The translations under genes and the position numbers were made by a program. A stretch of DNA of 64,000 nt. It comes from Channallabes apus (Eukaryota > Chordata > Actinopteri > Siluriformes > Clariidae). The stretch covers positions 26,879,412 to 26,943,411 of the forward strand of contig CM060121.1 of the NCBI GenBank assembly GCA_030522415.1, given 5' to 3'. The notes beneath the pieces were generated by a model. It was not told where the DNA came from and made no database searches. It worked only from the letters and a program-made list of their open reading frames with translations. Shown one piece after another: positions 60,001 through 62,561 of this stretch (positions within the stretch are counted from its first letter, which is position 1; every line of letters starts with the position of its first letter).

Positions 60001-60440
60001 GTGGAATGGCTATGTGGGCGGAGCCATGTCAGCCATGAAGAAAGTCTTTAACCAGTACAGTCTCACCTCTCTCTCCTCACAGGTGAGTACCACACCTGCA
60101 CATCAGGACTACTTATTCTCCTGTCCACGCTCGCTTTTTACACTTTCTTATTTCAGACTGTAGTATATCGTCACCTGTTTACACTTGTATCCGCTTTCTT
60201 TCTCCCTTTAAGACCAAACTGGCTCTCCAGAAGCAGCTGACTAAAAATCTGACCGCCAGTTTCCTGCCTGCTACTATAACTCCGCCCACACTCTGCACAG
60301 TGGCGACCAATCCGCTGGCTCTCCGACACGCCGCCGGTGCCGCCTTCATTCCTGCTCCGATCTTAGGCCCCACCCTCTTTCGGCCTGCGCCGGGACCACT
60401 GCGGGCCACACACACACCAATCCTATTCTCACCTTATTAA
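4035..60440 (+). CDS. znf385c: znf385c, zinc finger protein 385C, complete nine-exon coding region
   Basis: Joined exons 4035-4044, 34796-34938, 36975-37079, 45484-45709, 56255-56551, 58760-58947, 59796-59894, 59993-60082 and 60213-60440 give one open frame of 461 codons plus stop, all with GT-AG junctions and matching phases. Seen: three U1-type C2H2 fingers (C76/C79/H92/H98, C242/C245/H258/H264, C308/C311/H324/H330), each C-x2-C-x12-H-x5-H; the [14 protein letters not shown] block at residue 52; and a C-terminus ending PILFSPY. Known: these are hallmarks of the ZNF385 family (A-D), nuclear proteins whose matrin/U1-type fingers suggest RNA or DNA binding; ZNF385A is linked to p53 signalling and mRNA binding. 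The C paralogue is chosen because [23 protein letters not shown], and [10 protein letters not shown] in the last exon fit ZNF385C, from memory, better than A, B or D. The function in this species is inferred from the family only. Confidence 0.9.
5160..5251. repeat. TAA and TA microsatellites
   Basis: A TAA run (about 5166-5198) is followed, after about 25 bp, by a TA run (5225-5251). Confidence 0.9.
5371..5450. repeat. GC-rich minisatellite (GTTTGTTGCGGTG-type units)
   Basis: Imperfect tandem units built from GGGTTTGTTGCGGTG and GCTGTGCGG, in a CpG-containing island (5340-5560) early in intron 1. It yields a run of Val/Ala/Phe/Gly in one frame, which explains a 111-codon open frame here. Confidence 0.75.
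6361..6427. repeat. TA microsatellite
   Basis: A TA run of about 33 units followed by ATT runs; shorter TA tracts precede it at 6278-6312. A low-complexity region in intron 1. Confidence 0.95.
8537..8715. repeat. GA microsatellites with intervening TG run
   Basis: Two AG runs (about 8547-8574 and 8681-8710) separated by about 100 bp, with a TG run at 8660-8680. Confidence 0.9.
8832..8880. repeat. TG microsatellite
   Basis: A TG run of about 20 units in intron 1. Confidence 0.95.
9080..11720. repeat. AT-rich satellite array with 45-bp core unit
   Basis: About 2.6 kb of tandem DNA. The edges (9080-10030 and 11390-11720) are degenerate units of the TACACTACACTATAA type. The centre (about 10030-11390) is a homogeneous array of about 30 copies of a 45-bp unit containing TATACTATAATTCAACATAA, so the printed sequence recurs every 180 bases. 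Two alternating variants are visible (CTATAA or CAATAA; AACACTAC or AACATTAC). Forty-five is a multiple of three, so one minus-strand frame stays open over part of it; this is not a gene. Confidence 0.95.
11728..11862 (-). repeat. SINE family A fragment, inside satellite edge
   Basis: Reads on + as the reverse of the family tail: GGCTGCTCCC, AGGGGTCGCCACAGTGG, GGATGCCCTTCCCGACGC, then GGGCTTGGGACCGGCAC. TACACTATAA-type satellite sequence continues on the far side, so the SINE appears to have landed in the array. Confidence 0.75.
11930..12045 (-). repeat. SINE-like family B fragment
   Basis: Contains AAACTCCCTGCACATGGAG, AATCGAACCCAGATCGCGG, GGTGCAAA and GTGCCAACCACTAAGACACC, the reverse complement of the tRNA-like head of family B. 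Confidence 0.65.
12130..12161. repeat. CT microsatellite
   Basis: An uninterrupted CT run of about 16 units. The following 1.0 kb has no repeat or gene that I can identify. Confidence 0.95.
13250..13280. repeat. GA microsatellite
   Basis: An AG run of about 15 units, followed at 13405-13440 by imperfect GAGACAGC units. Confidence 0.9.
13555..14480. repeat. Polypyrimidine-rich tract (TTCTCTC-type)
   Basis: More than 900 bp in which the + strand is overwhelmingly C and T, with a short break of mixed sequence at 13815-13885. It gives a 241-codon Ser/Phe/Leu-rich frame that has no codon structure and is an artefact of composition. Confidence 0.85.
14483..14803 (-). mobile_element. Non-autonomous mariner-type element
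   Basis: The outer ends are related as inverted repeats: ACAAGTCAAATCAGGACTT at the left and AAGTCCCTGTTTGACTTG at the right. Internal sequence (CACTTATCCCAGTGTTTCAC...GCTTGGA) is the reverse complement of the 3' coding end of the mariner remnant at 16150-16505. Confidence 0.7.
14888..14937. repeat. CA microsatellite
   Basis: A CA run of about 22 units. Confidence 0.95.
15812..15845. mobile_element. Pogo/Tigger-like terminal fragment
   Basis: CAGTGGAACCTCGGCATACA resembles the terminal repeat of the element at 16511-17202. No matching partner end was found nearby. Confidence 0.45.
16130..16505 (+). pseudogene. Mariner-type transposase remnant with internal deletion
   Basis: A translated + frame (about 16153-16404) shows a helix-turn-helix-like [11 protein letters not shown] segment running directly into a C-terminal catalytic-region block ([18 protein letters not shown], then [10 protein letters not shown]), which resembles the [13 protein letters not shown] motif of mariner transposases. 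The central catalytic part is missing and the frame ends early, so it is inactive. Downstream, CACTGGGATAAGTGCATGA continues the 3' coding end. Confidence 0.7.
16511..17202. mobile_element. Pogo/Tigger-like MITE
   Basis: Imperfect terminal inverted repeats, CAGTAAAACCTCGGATTACG at the left and CTCGTAATCTAAGGTTCCAC (then TG) at the right, flanked by TA target duplications (16509-16510 and 17203-17204). No transposase frame; the interior is CA/TG and CT microsatellite-like DNA. It sits at the end of the mariner remnant, so it is probably the younger insertion. Confidence 0.8.
17571..17613. repeat. CA microsatellite
   Basis: A CA run of about 20 units in intron 1. Confidence 0.95.
17870..18735 (-). 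pseudogene. RTE-clade LINE fragment, reverse transcriptase C-terminal part
   Basis: A 276-codon open frame (17892-18722, minus) starts inside the RT domain at [11 protein letters not shown], includes the catalytic FADDIVLC box, and continues through [13 protein letters not shown] and [17 protein letters not shown] to the stop at IRCGDP. This arrangement is typical of RTE-type non-LTR elements of fish. The endonuclease and the N-terminal RT half are absent (5' truncation), and the segment expected before STVQSNGEC is shortened ([10 protein letters not shown]), suggesting an internal deletion. The 3' end (17870-17900) is shared with SINE family A. Confidence 0.85.
18785..19010 (-). repeat. SINE-like family B copy with CA expansion
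   Basis: Contains TTCATTGCAGGGCACAC, a CA microsatellite (18832-18853), GTACCAAGAGGAAACCCACC, AACTCCACACAGACCC and GGGAATCGAACCC in the order expected for a minus-strand copy. Confidence 0.75.
19298..19400 (-). repeat. SINE-like family B fragment
   Basis: GGCAACACCAATCAGCC...CATGTCTTTGGACTGTGGG and AGGAAACCGAAGTACCC match the central part of the family in minus orientation. Confidence 0.65.
19755..19937. repeat. GA and GTCT short tandem repeats
   Basis: An AG run with GAGCGACA interruptions (19755-19815) and a CTGT run (about 19909-19938). Confidence 0.85.
20096..20322. repeat. TG and CA microsatellite pair in opposite phase
   Basis: A TG run of about 29 units (20097-20157) and a CA run of about 21 units (20279-20322), about 120 bp apart. 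The two tracts are complementary and could pair as a long hairpin stem. Confidence 0.9.
20370..21405. repeat. T-rich polypyrimidine tract with TATC repeat
   Basis: About 1 kb of T-dominated sequence including a tetranucleotide CTAT run (about 20502-20551). Several Phe/Leu-rich open frames of 60-170 codons arise from the composition and have no protein-like character. Confidence 0.85.
21407..21473. repeat. TG microsatellite
   Basis: An uninterrupted TG run of about 32 units. Confidence 0.95.
21588..22040. repeat. Cluster of CA and TG microsatellites
   Basis: CA runs at 21590-21614, 21691-21740 and 21850-21889, and a TG run at 22017-22038, separated by short unique stretches. Confidence 0.9.
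22630..22873. mobile_element. Tc1-like MITE
   Basis: The left end, CAGTAACAATCAAAAGTTTC, and the right end, AAACTTTTGACTGGGAGTG, are inverted relatives, with TA on both outer sides (22628-22629 and 22874-22875). 244 bp with no coding capacity. Confidence 0.75.
22960..23155 (-). repeat. tRNA-derived SINE-like copy
   Basis: On the minus strand it begins AGTGCTGGCTCAAACGG (box-A-like) followed by GGTCCAAGCCCCAGAAC (box-B-like), and ends in an A-rich tail (+ strand TTTTTTT at 22968-22975). Confidence 0.6.
23533..24736. mobile_element. Tol2-like hAT element, non-autonomous, with exact 8-bp target duplication
   Basis: The ends are CAGAGGTGGAAATACAAT and, inverted, CAGAGGTGGAAAGTAACG; both resemble hAT termini of the Tol2 type, with subterminal TACTCAAGTA-type repeats. 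The flanks carry a perfect duplication, CTTTTTAT, at 23525-23532 and 24737-24744. The 1204-bp interior has no transposase. The segment at about 23843-24525, with TGTTACGTCCC at its start and a CpG-rich stretch at 24370-24490, looks unrelated to the ends and may be a later insertion. Confidence 0.88.
25255..25653. mobile_element. Tc1-like element, truncated
   Basis: Begins at a TA with CAGTCAGGTCCATAAATATT, a terminal repeat common to a fish Tc1-like family. The right end is missing; the sequence runs into an A-rich stretch and then SINE family A. Confidence 0.65.
25654..25765 (+). repeat. SINE family A, 3' part
   Basis: Reads GGGAGTGGCGTTGTGTC, AAGAAGGGCATCTAGTG, TGTGCCAAGTTGG, GGTCCGCTATAG and ends GGGAGCAGCCAAAAGAAAG. 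The tRNA-like head is missing. Confidence 0.7.
25806..26181 (+). mobile_element. SINE-like family B, full-length copy with 11-bp target duplication
   Basis: Head GGCGGCGCGGTGGTGTAGTG, with a tRNA-like box A (TAGTGGTTAGCACTG) and box B (GGTTTCGATTCCC), then the conserved body (GCATGTTCTCCCCGTGC, GGATAGGCTCCAGGTCC), and a GAAT-repeat tail. It is flanked by GCTATGGAGTA at 25795-25805 and 26182-26192, a perfect duplication, suggesting a fairly recent insertion. Confidence 0.88.
27186..27294. repeat. 22-bp tandem repeat, five units
   Basis: Five nearly identical units of TTAATGTAGTCTTGAGGAAT plus AT, with no mismatch seen across the array apart from the edges. Confidence 0.95.
27345..27560. repeat. 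Dispersed repeat of unknown class, copy 1
   Basis: Shares about 200 bp with 52240-52455: GAACAGGTGCAGATGATG, GGTGATTAGTA and ACAGACGAGAGGGGAAATGA appear in the same order in both. The ends are not resolved. Confidence 0.7.
27591..27823 (-). mobile_element. SINE family A, near full-length
   Basis: On the minus strand it starts GTGGCTCAGTGGTAGGTG (box A) with GGGTTCGATACCC (box B), typical of a tRNA-derived head. It then has a GGATGAAATGGGAGGGTTG body and ends CCGCTATGGCGACCCC, TTGCCGGGAGCAGCCGAAAG. That tail matches the 3' end of the RTE fragment at 17870-17900. Confidence 0.85.
29000..29155 (-). repeat. SINE-like family B fragment
   Basis: TGTCTATACCGCTTA, GGGTCGTTGGGGGCCTGG, CCTATCCCAGTAGACTTGGG and GGATGGGGTGCCAAT match the 3' half of family B in minus orientation, interrupted by a TTTACATTTGGGCATTTGG piece of another repeat. 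Confidence 0.65.
30690..31015 (+). pseudogene. Mariner-type transposase remnant
   Basis: Around 30745-30790 the + strand translates to an [13 protein letters not shown] block, matching the conserved C-terminal motif of mariner transposases, followed by [12 protein letters not shown]. There are several stops and frame breaks. The copy ends near 31010 with GACTGTTTTTGACTCACCCT. Confidence 0.65.
31083..31112. repeat. GA microsatellite
   Basis: An AG run of about 14 units. Confidence 0.9.
31506..31541. repeat. CA microsatellite
   Basis: A CA run of about 17 units. TG tracts at 31836-31864, 31985-32018 and 32147-32177 follow within 700 bp. Confidence 0.9.
32868..33280 (-). repeat. tRNA-derived SINE (family C)
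   Basis: On the minus strand it begins GGGCGCAGTGGTAAAGTGC (box A) with GCGAGTTTGATTCCCGG (box B), followed by a body with AGCTGATTGGCCGAGCTC. It ends on + at TTGTCCAATTCCTTCCC. A second, more degraded copy lies at 51150-51405. A CA run (33283-33303) abuts the head. Confidence 0.75.
33593..33635. repeat. TG microsatellite
   Basis: A TG run of about 20 units. Confidence 0.95.
34150..34272. repeat. Perfect 35-bp inverted repeat, hairpin-forming
   Basis: The arms at 34150-34184 (starts TTAGCTCATTAGCATCAATC) and 34238-34272 (ends GATTGATGCTAATGAGCTAA) are exact reverse complements over 35 bases. Further imperfect pairing (GTTTGCGTAATGTT against ACATGACGCAAAC) continues inward, leaving a loop of roughly 15-20 nt. 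No coding potential. Confidence 0.92.
34796..34938 (+). CDS. znf385c: znf385c coding exon 2
   Basis: Residues 4-51. Encodes a Pro/Leu-rich N-terminal segment with [20 protein letters not shown] and ending LFPNFNT, a block found just before MDPVQKAV in ZNF385 proteins. The acceptor is CACAG at 34791-34795 and the donor is GTGAGT at 34939, a strong consensus. Entry phase is 1 and exit phase is 0. No zinc ligand lies here; the region is probably disordered. A SINE begins about 50 bp downstream of the donor. Confidence 0.92.
34990..35174 (-). mobile_element. SINE family A copy just downstream of exon 2
   Basis: Reads on + CTTTCGGCTGCCCCCCTCC, AGGGGTCACCACAGCGGAA, CATTTTATTTGGGCTTGGCA and ends ACCACTGAGCCACCAATGACC. 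It lies about 50 bp inside intron 2. Part of the head region is deleted compared with the copy at 27591. Confidence 0.8.
35297..35480 (+). repeat. tRNA-derived SINE-like copy
   Basis: GTGGCTCAGGCAGCTGAGGC (box-A-like) and GGTTCTGGGTTTGAGCCCC (box-B-like) with tRNA-like spacing, followed by GGGGTTGCCAGG and ACTTATGGCTGTGTG. It is a SINE head rather than a tRNA gene because no acceptor stem closes. Confidence 0.6.
35884..36150 (-). pseudogene. Mariner-type element remnant
   Basis: Its end, GAGGTGTTCAAGTCAAACCA, resembles the mariner ends at 14483 and 56645. On the minus strand the interior gives an [25 protein letters not shown] C-terminal transposase block near 35970-36050. No intact frame. 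Confidence 0.7.
36219..36265. repeat. TG microsatellite
   Basis: A TG run with a few C interruptions. A CA run at 36510-36534 follows nearby. Confidence 0.9.
36975..37079 (+). CDS. znf385c: znf385c coding exon 3 (first half of finger 1)
   Basis: Residues 52-86, phase 0 at both ends. It begins exactly at ATG with [15 protein letters not shown], the most conserved block of the family, then [19 protein letters not shown] with the two cysteines (C76, C79) of the first U1-type finger. The acceptor is TCTCAG at 36969-36974 and the donor is GTCAGT at 37080. The two histidines of the finger are in the next exon, 8.4 kb away. Met52 could start a shorter isoform if transcription began in intron 2. Confidence 0.95.
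37491..37824 (-). mobile_element. SINE-like family B, full-length copy with 12-bp target duplication
   Basis: The reverse complement of the copy at 25806, with tail TTCATTCATCTTCTATACCG and head ACTACACCACCGCGCCGCC. It is flanked by TTGCTAAAAGTT at 37479-37490 and 37825-37836, a perfect duplication. Confidence 0.88.
38135..38276. mobile_element. Tc1-like terminal fragment
   Basis: Ends CCCCAAACTTTTGAACGGTA then GTGTA, a Tc1-like right terminus related to that of 22630-22873. The left end was not found. Confidence 0.45.
39464..39508. repeat. CT microsatellite
   Basis: An uninterrupted TC run of about 22 units, 100 bp before a Tc1-like element. Confidence 0.95.
39613..41232 (-). mobile_element. 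Tc1-like transposon, near full-length (1620 bp)
   Basis: Terminal inverted repeats (CAGTGGTGTGAAAAACTATT at the left, its complement at the right) enclose one transposase gene on the minus strand and are flanked by TA duplications (39611-39612, 41233-41234). Further complementary blocks continue inward, about 200 bp per end. This terminal repeat type is known from Tc1-like elements of teleosts, a group with documented transfers between fishes and lampreys. Confidence 0.93.
39793..40853 (-). pseudogene. Tc1-like transposase, one frameshift
   Basis: The start at 40853 ([10 protein letters not shown]) and the main open frame 40719-39793 (308 residues) are in different frames. The A-run at 40711-40714 has four bases where the sister copy at 43771 has five. 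Downstream everything is open: the GRPTK linker between two helix-turn-helix units, catalytic DDE blocks around [22 protein letters not shown] and [16 protein letters not shown], then a C-terminus at FSHRAM. Only this one-base loss is evident, so decay is recent or the base could be a sequencing error. Confidence 0.9.
41965..42033. repeat. TA microsatellite interrupted by a Tc1-like insertion
   Basis: A TA run of about 34 units ending exactly at the element at 42034. A shorter TA run (43241-43252) follows that element's right end. Confidence 0.9.
42034..43240 (-). mobile_element. Second Tc1-like transposon, degenerate (about 1.2 kb)
   Basis: Its ends, CACTCACCTAAAGGATTATT and AATAATCCTTTAGGTGAG, are inverted repeats. 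It is a different family from the 39613 element by both terminal and transposase sequence. It sits in TA-repeat DNA, as expected for TA-targeting elements. Confidence 0.9.
42066..43094 (-). pseudogene. Tc1-like transposase, multiple frameshifts
   Basis: Fragments in three frames: an N-terminal helix-turn-helix part (43094-42912, [20 protein letters not shown]), a middle part (42826-42623, with [17 protein letters not shown]), and a C-terminal catalytic part (42626-42066, with [11 protein letters not shown] and [19 protein letters not shown]). At least two frame changes separate them, so it is inactive. Confidence 0.9.
43253..43964 (+). mobile_element. Internally deleted Tc1-like element (712 bp)
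   Basis: Same family and terminal repeats as 39613-41232, in opposite orientation, with TA duplications (43251-43252, 43965-43966). The left half is nearly complete. The sequence then jumps from the transposase N-terminus (GCAGGCCTCA, about 43907) straight into the right terminal repeat (GACAAACATGCAAAAG). Confidence 0.93.
43633..43926 (+). CDS. Truncated Tc1-like transposase: DNA-binding domain only, open frame
   Basis: A 97-codon frame beginning [20 protein letters not shown]. It carries both N-terminal helix-turn-helix units ([38 protein letters not shown]) and the GRPTK linker, with the five-A run intact, then ends after QDKHAKE where the deletion joins the terminal repeat. The catalytic domain is absent. 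Whether it is expressed is unknown; if it were, it could bind family ends without cutting. Confidence 0.7.
   Translation: MPRSKEIQEQMRTKVIEIYQSGKGYKAISKALGLQRTTVRAIIHKWQKHGTVVNLPRSGRPTKITPRAQRQLIREATKDPRTTSKELQASQDKHAKE
44095..44300. repeat. Degenerate AGCTA/ACATG-rich tandem array
   Basis: Repeated units of TTAGCTAAACATG and ACCATAGCTA, about 25-35 bp each, imperfect. Confidence 0.7.
44445..44525 (+). repeat. SINE family A fragment
   Basis: GGGAGGGTTGCGTCACG, AAGGGCATCCGGCG, GTGCCAAGTTGTTGTGCGG and GTCCGCTGTGGCC match the body and tail of the family. Confidence 0.7.
44556..44915. repeat. Dispersed repeat of unresolved class
   Basis: Ends CTTAATGTTGTGGCTCATTGG then TGTA, the inverse of ACACCGATCAGTCATAATAT at 63877. 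I recall this terminal motif from repeats common in fish genomes but cannot assign a class. Confidence 0.5.
45241..45288. repeat. TG microsatellite
   Basis: A TG run of about 22 units, about 195 bp upstream of exon 4. A TAA run (45408-45440) lies between it and the exon. Confidence 0.95.
45484..45709 (+). CDS. znf385c: znf385c coding exon 4 (second half of finger 1, low-complexity linker)
   Basis: Residues 87-161 plus the first base of codon 162. It opens with [19 protein letters not shown], giving H92 and H98 of finger 1, then a basic stretch KNKQHRRQ, an Arg/Asp/Glu-rich run ([12 protein letters not shown]) and a tandem Leu-Pro-Ala repeat made by a 9-bp DNA repeat at about 45655-45685. The acceptor is GTGTGCAG at 45476-45483 and the donor is GTGAGT at 45710. 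The linker is probably disordered and length-variable. Confidence 0.95.
45744..45770. repeat. TG microsatellite next to exon 4 donor
   Basis: A TG run of about 12 units starting about 35 bp downstream of the exon 4 donor site. Confidence 0.9.
46429..47001. mobile_element. Pogo/Tigger-like MITE
   Basis: The left end, TACGGCGGTACCGCAGC, and the right end, GCGGAGGTACCGTTGTA, are imperfect inverted repeats. The adjacent AAACTTACTGCGAAATG, and TTCCCATAGG inside, are typical of this class. No transposase. Confidence 0.6.
47999..48047. repeat. CA microsatellite
   Basis: An uninterrupted CA run of about 24 units. Confidence 0.95.
50706..50895 (+). repeat. SINE-like family B copy, partly deleted
   Basis: GCATGTCCAAGGTCTGGGTT (head), ATGGAGTTTGCATGTTCTTC and CAATGGATTGGCAACCCG in order, with a central deletion. 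Confidence 0.7.
51150..51405 (-). repeat. SINE family C, degraded copy
   Basis: CGTCACTAGGGAGCTCCCGC, GAGAGAGCTCGGCCAATC and GGGAGGCTACAGCATC match the copy at 32868-33280. Confidence 0.7.
51868..52093. mobile_element. Pogo/Tigger-like MITE
   Basis: The left end, TAGTCCCCTACTTACGAAC, and the right end, GTTCGTAAGTCGGGGACTG, are imperfect inverted repeats. About 225 bp, non-coding. Confidence 0.7.
52240..52455. repeat. Dispersed repeat of unknown class, copy 2
   Basis: Homologous to 27345-27560 (see there). It ends near GTAAAACACTTGTTCGAATT in the same way as the first copy. Confidence 0.7.
52845..52940. repeat. Imperfect ATC/ATT trinucleotide stretch
   Basis: A run of TCATCATTA-type units, about 95 bp, giving a poly-Met/Ile frame on the minus strand. 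Confidence 0.7.
53949..54068. mobile_element. Mariner-type terminal fragment
   Basis: ATGAGGTTGTATCAAAAAGT followed by TTTGAGACTAG resembles a mariner end. It is cut off at 54070 by hAT-type sequence. Confidence 0.5.
54071..54812 (-). pseudogene. hAT-type element remnant with transposase C-terminus
   Basis: The left end, CAGTGTTAGGTGTAACGCGT, is a hAT-like terminus. On the minus strand (about 54603-54320) the translation gives [20 protein letters not shown] and [17 protein letters not shown], then YRSSLT, matching the hAT dimerisation region near the transposase C-terminus, with a stop in the middle. The right side (54765-54812, GTTCATGAACGACCCATCAC) looks like the end of another hAT type, so two elements may be mixed. 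Confidence 0.65.
54985..55282 (-). mobile_element. SINE-like family B copy
   Basis: Begins GGTCGCGGGGTCCTGGAGCC and ends with the head at ACTACACCACCGCGCCGCC. It has the same order of blocks as 37491-37824, lacking only the tail. Confidence 0.85.
56255..56551 (+). CDS. znf385c: znf385c coding exon 5 (Ser-rich linker and most of finger 2)
   Basis: Two bases completing Thr162, residues 163-260, then the first base of Gly261. An acidic/Ser-rich linker is followed by a basic KDSRRSKHH segment and [20 protein letters not shown], which supplies C242, C245 and H258 of finger 2. The acceptor is CTCCGTAG at 56247-56254, and the donor GTACAAAG at 56552 is weaker than the others. The last finger histidine (H264) is in exon 6. 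Without splicing, the frame runs on for only about ten residues before a stop. Confidence 0.93.
56645..56860. mobile_element. Mariner-type element, left part
   Basis: GGGCGATCAAGTCAAACCGG is a mariner-type end; the probable matching end, CCCGGTTTGACTTGAACAC, is at about 57682-57700. The region between has been filled with other repeats. Confidence 0.6.
57140..57310. repeat. SINE-like dispersed repeat
   Basis: ATTTACATTACAGCATTTGG, TTATCCAGAGCAACGTACA and GGTGGTTGTGGGGTTTGAAC occur in order. A related piece is at 56873-56912 (TTTGGCAAACGTTCTTATCC). Confidence 0.55.
58760..58947 (+). CDS. znf385c: znf385c coding exon 6 (end of finger 2, start of finger 3)
   Basis: Two bases completing Gly261, then residues 262-323. 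It begins [10 protein letters not shown], providing H264 of finger 2, followed by a basic linker ([15 protein letters not shown]), and ends [18 protein letters not shown] with C308 and C311 of finger 3. The acceptor is TCCTCACAG at 58751-58759 and the donor is GTAACA at 58948. The basic linker is a plausible nuclear localisation signal (inference). Confidence 0.95.
59173..59355 (+). pseudogene. Tc1-like transposase fragment in intron 6
   Basis: The + strand carries broken similarity to a Tc1-type catalytic core: [12 protein letters not shown] near 59230, then [12 protein letters not shown] (59290-59325). Very short and out of frame overall. Confidence 0.5.
59395..59525 (-). repeat. SINE-like family B fragment in intron 6
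   Basis: CACACACTACGGGCAATTTA, CATGTCTTTGGACTGTG and TTTGAACCCACAGCC match parts of the family in minus orientation. Confidence 0.55.
59796..59894 (+). CDS. znf385c: znf385c coding exon 7 (end of finger 3)
   Basis: Residues 324-356 (33 codons, phase 0 at both ends). It begins [19 protein letters not shown], with H324 and H330 completing finger 3 and the family-typical [10 protein letters not shown] block, then a Ser/Pro-rich tail. The acceptor is TTCCAG at 59790-59795 and the donor is GTAAGA at 59895. Confidence 0.95.
59993..60082 (+). CDS. znf385c: znf385c coding exon 8 (90 nt, possible cassette exon)
   Basis: Residues 357-386, exactly 30 codons with phase 0 on both sides, so inclusion or skipping keeps the frame. 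The acceptor is TCCGTTGCAG at 59983-59992 and the donor is GTGAGT at 60083. It encodes [20 protein letters not shown] and a Ser-rich end. I do not recall this segment in mammalian ZNF385C, where a sequence like the end of exon 7 runs almost directly into the [10 protein letters not shown] block. It may be a fish-specific or alternatively used exon. Confidence 0.75.
60213..60440 (+). CDS. znf385c: znf385c terminal coding exon 9
   Basis: Residues 387-461 and a TAA stop. It begins [19 protein letters not shown] and ends with the Pro/Ala-rich family tail ([18 protein letters not shown], then HTPILFSPY). The acceptor is CCCTTTAAG at 60204-60212, with a pyrimidine tract. The [10 protein letters not shown] block is the strongest single pointer to the C paralogue. 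A minus-strand open frame over the exon is a shadow of its GC-rich third positions. Confidence 0.95.
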   Translation, partial: TKLALQKQLTKNLTASFLPATITPPTLCTVATNPLALRHAAGAAFIPAPILGPTLFRPAPGPLRATHTPILFSPY

Positions 60441-61199
60441 AGTATGCATAAACATATATACACACGCACACATGAACATACACACACACAGTTACGGTAC
60501 AGGTATGATTTCGGGGGGGAACGGTTGAATATCACACACTGACACACACACACACACACACTGCACTCTCCTCTAGGACTGTGGCCCTCACAAGAGGATC
60601 ACTCTTGAACTATGCAGCACAGAAAAGTAGAACGCAAAGACACCGAGAAAAAAAAAAAAAAAACGAATCGAGAGAAAAAACCACGGAAACAAGAGGAGAC
60701 GCACGCGCACAAGGCCCCCAGGCTGGGAAGGGGGGCGTGGTGGGGGAGGGGGAGGGCCCTAGAGACATCATTGACCCGCCCACCTCTCTCTATTCTTTCA
60801 AATAGAGGTTGACTGATGGGTCACGCCTCCAGGGAAACGCGTGGAGCCTCGTATAGTTGGCTGGGACTTGGTATAGTTTTATGAGACATTAACCATAGGA
60901 ATTTACTGTGTAATTTATTAGAAGTACAGCAGCATTAGAGACATAGAGCACATTTCTTGGTGAGAGAAATGCAAACATCCCTTTATTCAAGGCTTCTTTT
61001 TTTTTTCAATCCATGTTTATGCTTTTTAAACTGATTTTTTTTTTCCCGCCCTCCGACACAAACAAACATGTTATTGCTCCCCTGGAAAAACCATAAGAGC
61101 TGTCGCTTTGCATCGTGGGTAATCATCACGGCCTCATCAGTGAGTACAAGTGCAGTGCACTGAGATGACAATTTGCAGGCAAATCAGTGCTCCATCGCT

Positions 61200-61320
61200 A
61201 ACACACACACACACACACACACTCGCACACAATCAGTGTTGCAATTTCTTTTCTGCGTAGATAAGATGATTTTAAATCAGACTGATACACACGCGCACAC
61301 ACACACACACACACACACAG
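61200..61320. repeat. Two CA microsatellites
   Basis: CA runs at 61201-61220 and 61294-61319 in the probable 3' UTR or flank. Confidence 0.9.
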
Positions 61321-62102
61321 ATGATTAGAACAGCCTCCCTGTACACGGGGATATTTTGCTCTCAGTGTCATCTCATTAAGACCCCACAAAGGTCATCCTG
61401 CCAGTCAAAATTCATCTCAAGTCACCTGATTACATTTTCAATCCTCGCCATGTTATTCCTGTGTGCGTATGAGAGTGCGTATGAGTATGAGTATGTGTGC
61501 ATGCGTGACACACACACACACACATCAGCCTCATTCTCTCATAGACGCCGCAGCACATCTCTGGCATACAGCAGCGCACTCTGCTGTACAACCGTGAACA
61601 CTGTAGTTATTTATTTTTACATCCTTCCAGATGATTGGCGGATTTCCAAAGTAAATTTTTTGACTTTAATCTTTAAGCATCAAGTGTAGAATTTACGTAT
61701 CACCATCCAGAATTTTGATGTGGGGAAAAGAACAGAAAAAGCTGTTTATACATATCTCATTTATAATCGAAGTTTAAGGAGGGATGTGTCTCTGTATGGA
61801 CACACAAAGTTCTTTAGGTGTGATCGTATTGATCCTATAATGACTCCGCCCAAATCCGCATTAAAAAAAAAAAAAACATTTCTTCTGGCCTTCACGGTCA
61901 GCAGAACTTAGTCTTTTTCCTAGAACCATTAAATCCCCAAGTGAAGGATGGTGTCCGTGCAGGTGTAGAGATAGATATACGGATATAGACAAAAAGACAG
62001 AGAGGTGTGTTGTACTCAAAATGACGACTTTTGTTTAGTCCTATGTCCCTGCAGCTCTGTATGATTTTTTAAATCCTGTCTTGGGAACATACGGCACATG
62101 TA

Positions 62103-62561
62103 CCCCTTTTCCACCAAAGCGGGTCCGGAGCTCACACGCTGGTGCCGACGCCCGATTTTTTCAGACATCCAAAGCCTCAGTTGGAAAAAATGGTTTCATG
62201 GTGGCACCGACACTTTGCTTCGCTAGAACAAAGAACCACCTACGTCAGGGGTTGGGGAGTGGGATTATTATGGCAAGCTAAACGTTCGTTACCGCCATGT
62301 TTGAAAATCGGACTCAACATGCAACGGGCTGCTCAAATGCTTTCTAGTAATGATGAAAACAGAAAAACCCGCTGAAGAGCAGCCATGTTGAATACTTGCT
62401 GTTAGAATTTTTTTAGCTTAGCATTTTTTTTTTATCTTAGCATTGCCGCTAAGATTGCCAGGAAGGTAGAGATGAACATAGTGACACAATCACGTGATGC
62501 TGAACCAGCACTAGCACTAGACATGAACTAGGAAACCTGGTTCACTTTGGTGGAAAAGGGG
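62103..62561. mobile_element. MITE with 17-bp terminal inverted repeats (459 bp)
   Basis: Left end CCCCTTTTCCACCAAAG and right end CTTTGGTGGAAAAGGGG are perfect inverted repeats over 17 bases. The interior has no coding frame of note. The superfamily is not certain (hAT- or PIF-like), and no clear target duplication was seen. Confidence 0.85.

Noticed and set aside
60179..60415. A 78-codon minus-strand frame
   Set aside because: A shadow of znf385c exon 9, which is supported by splice sites and family similarity on the + strand.
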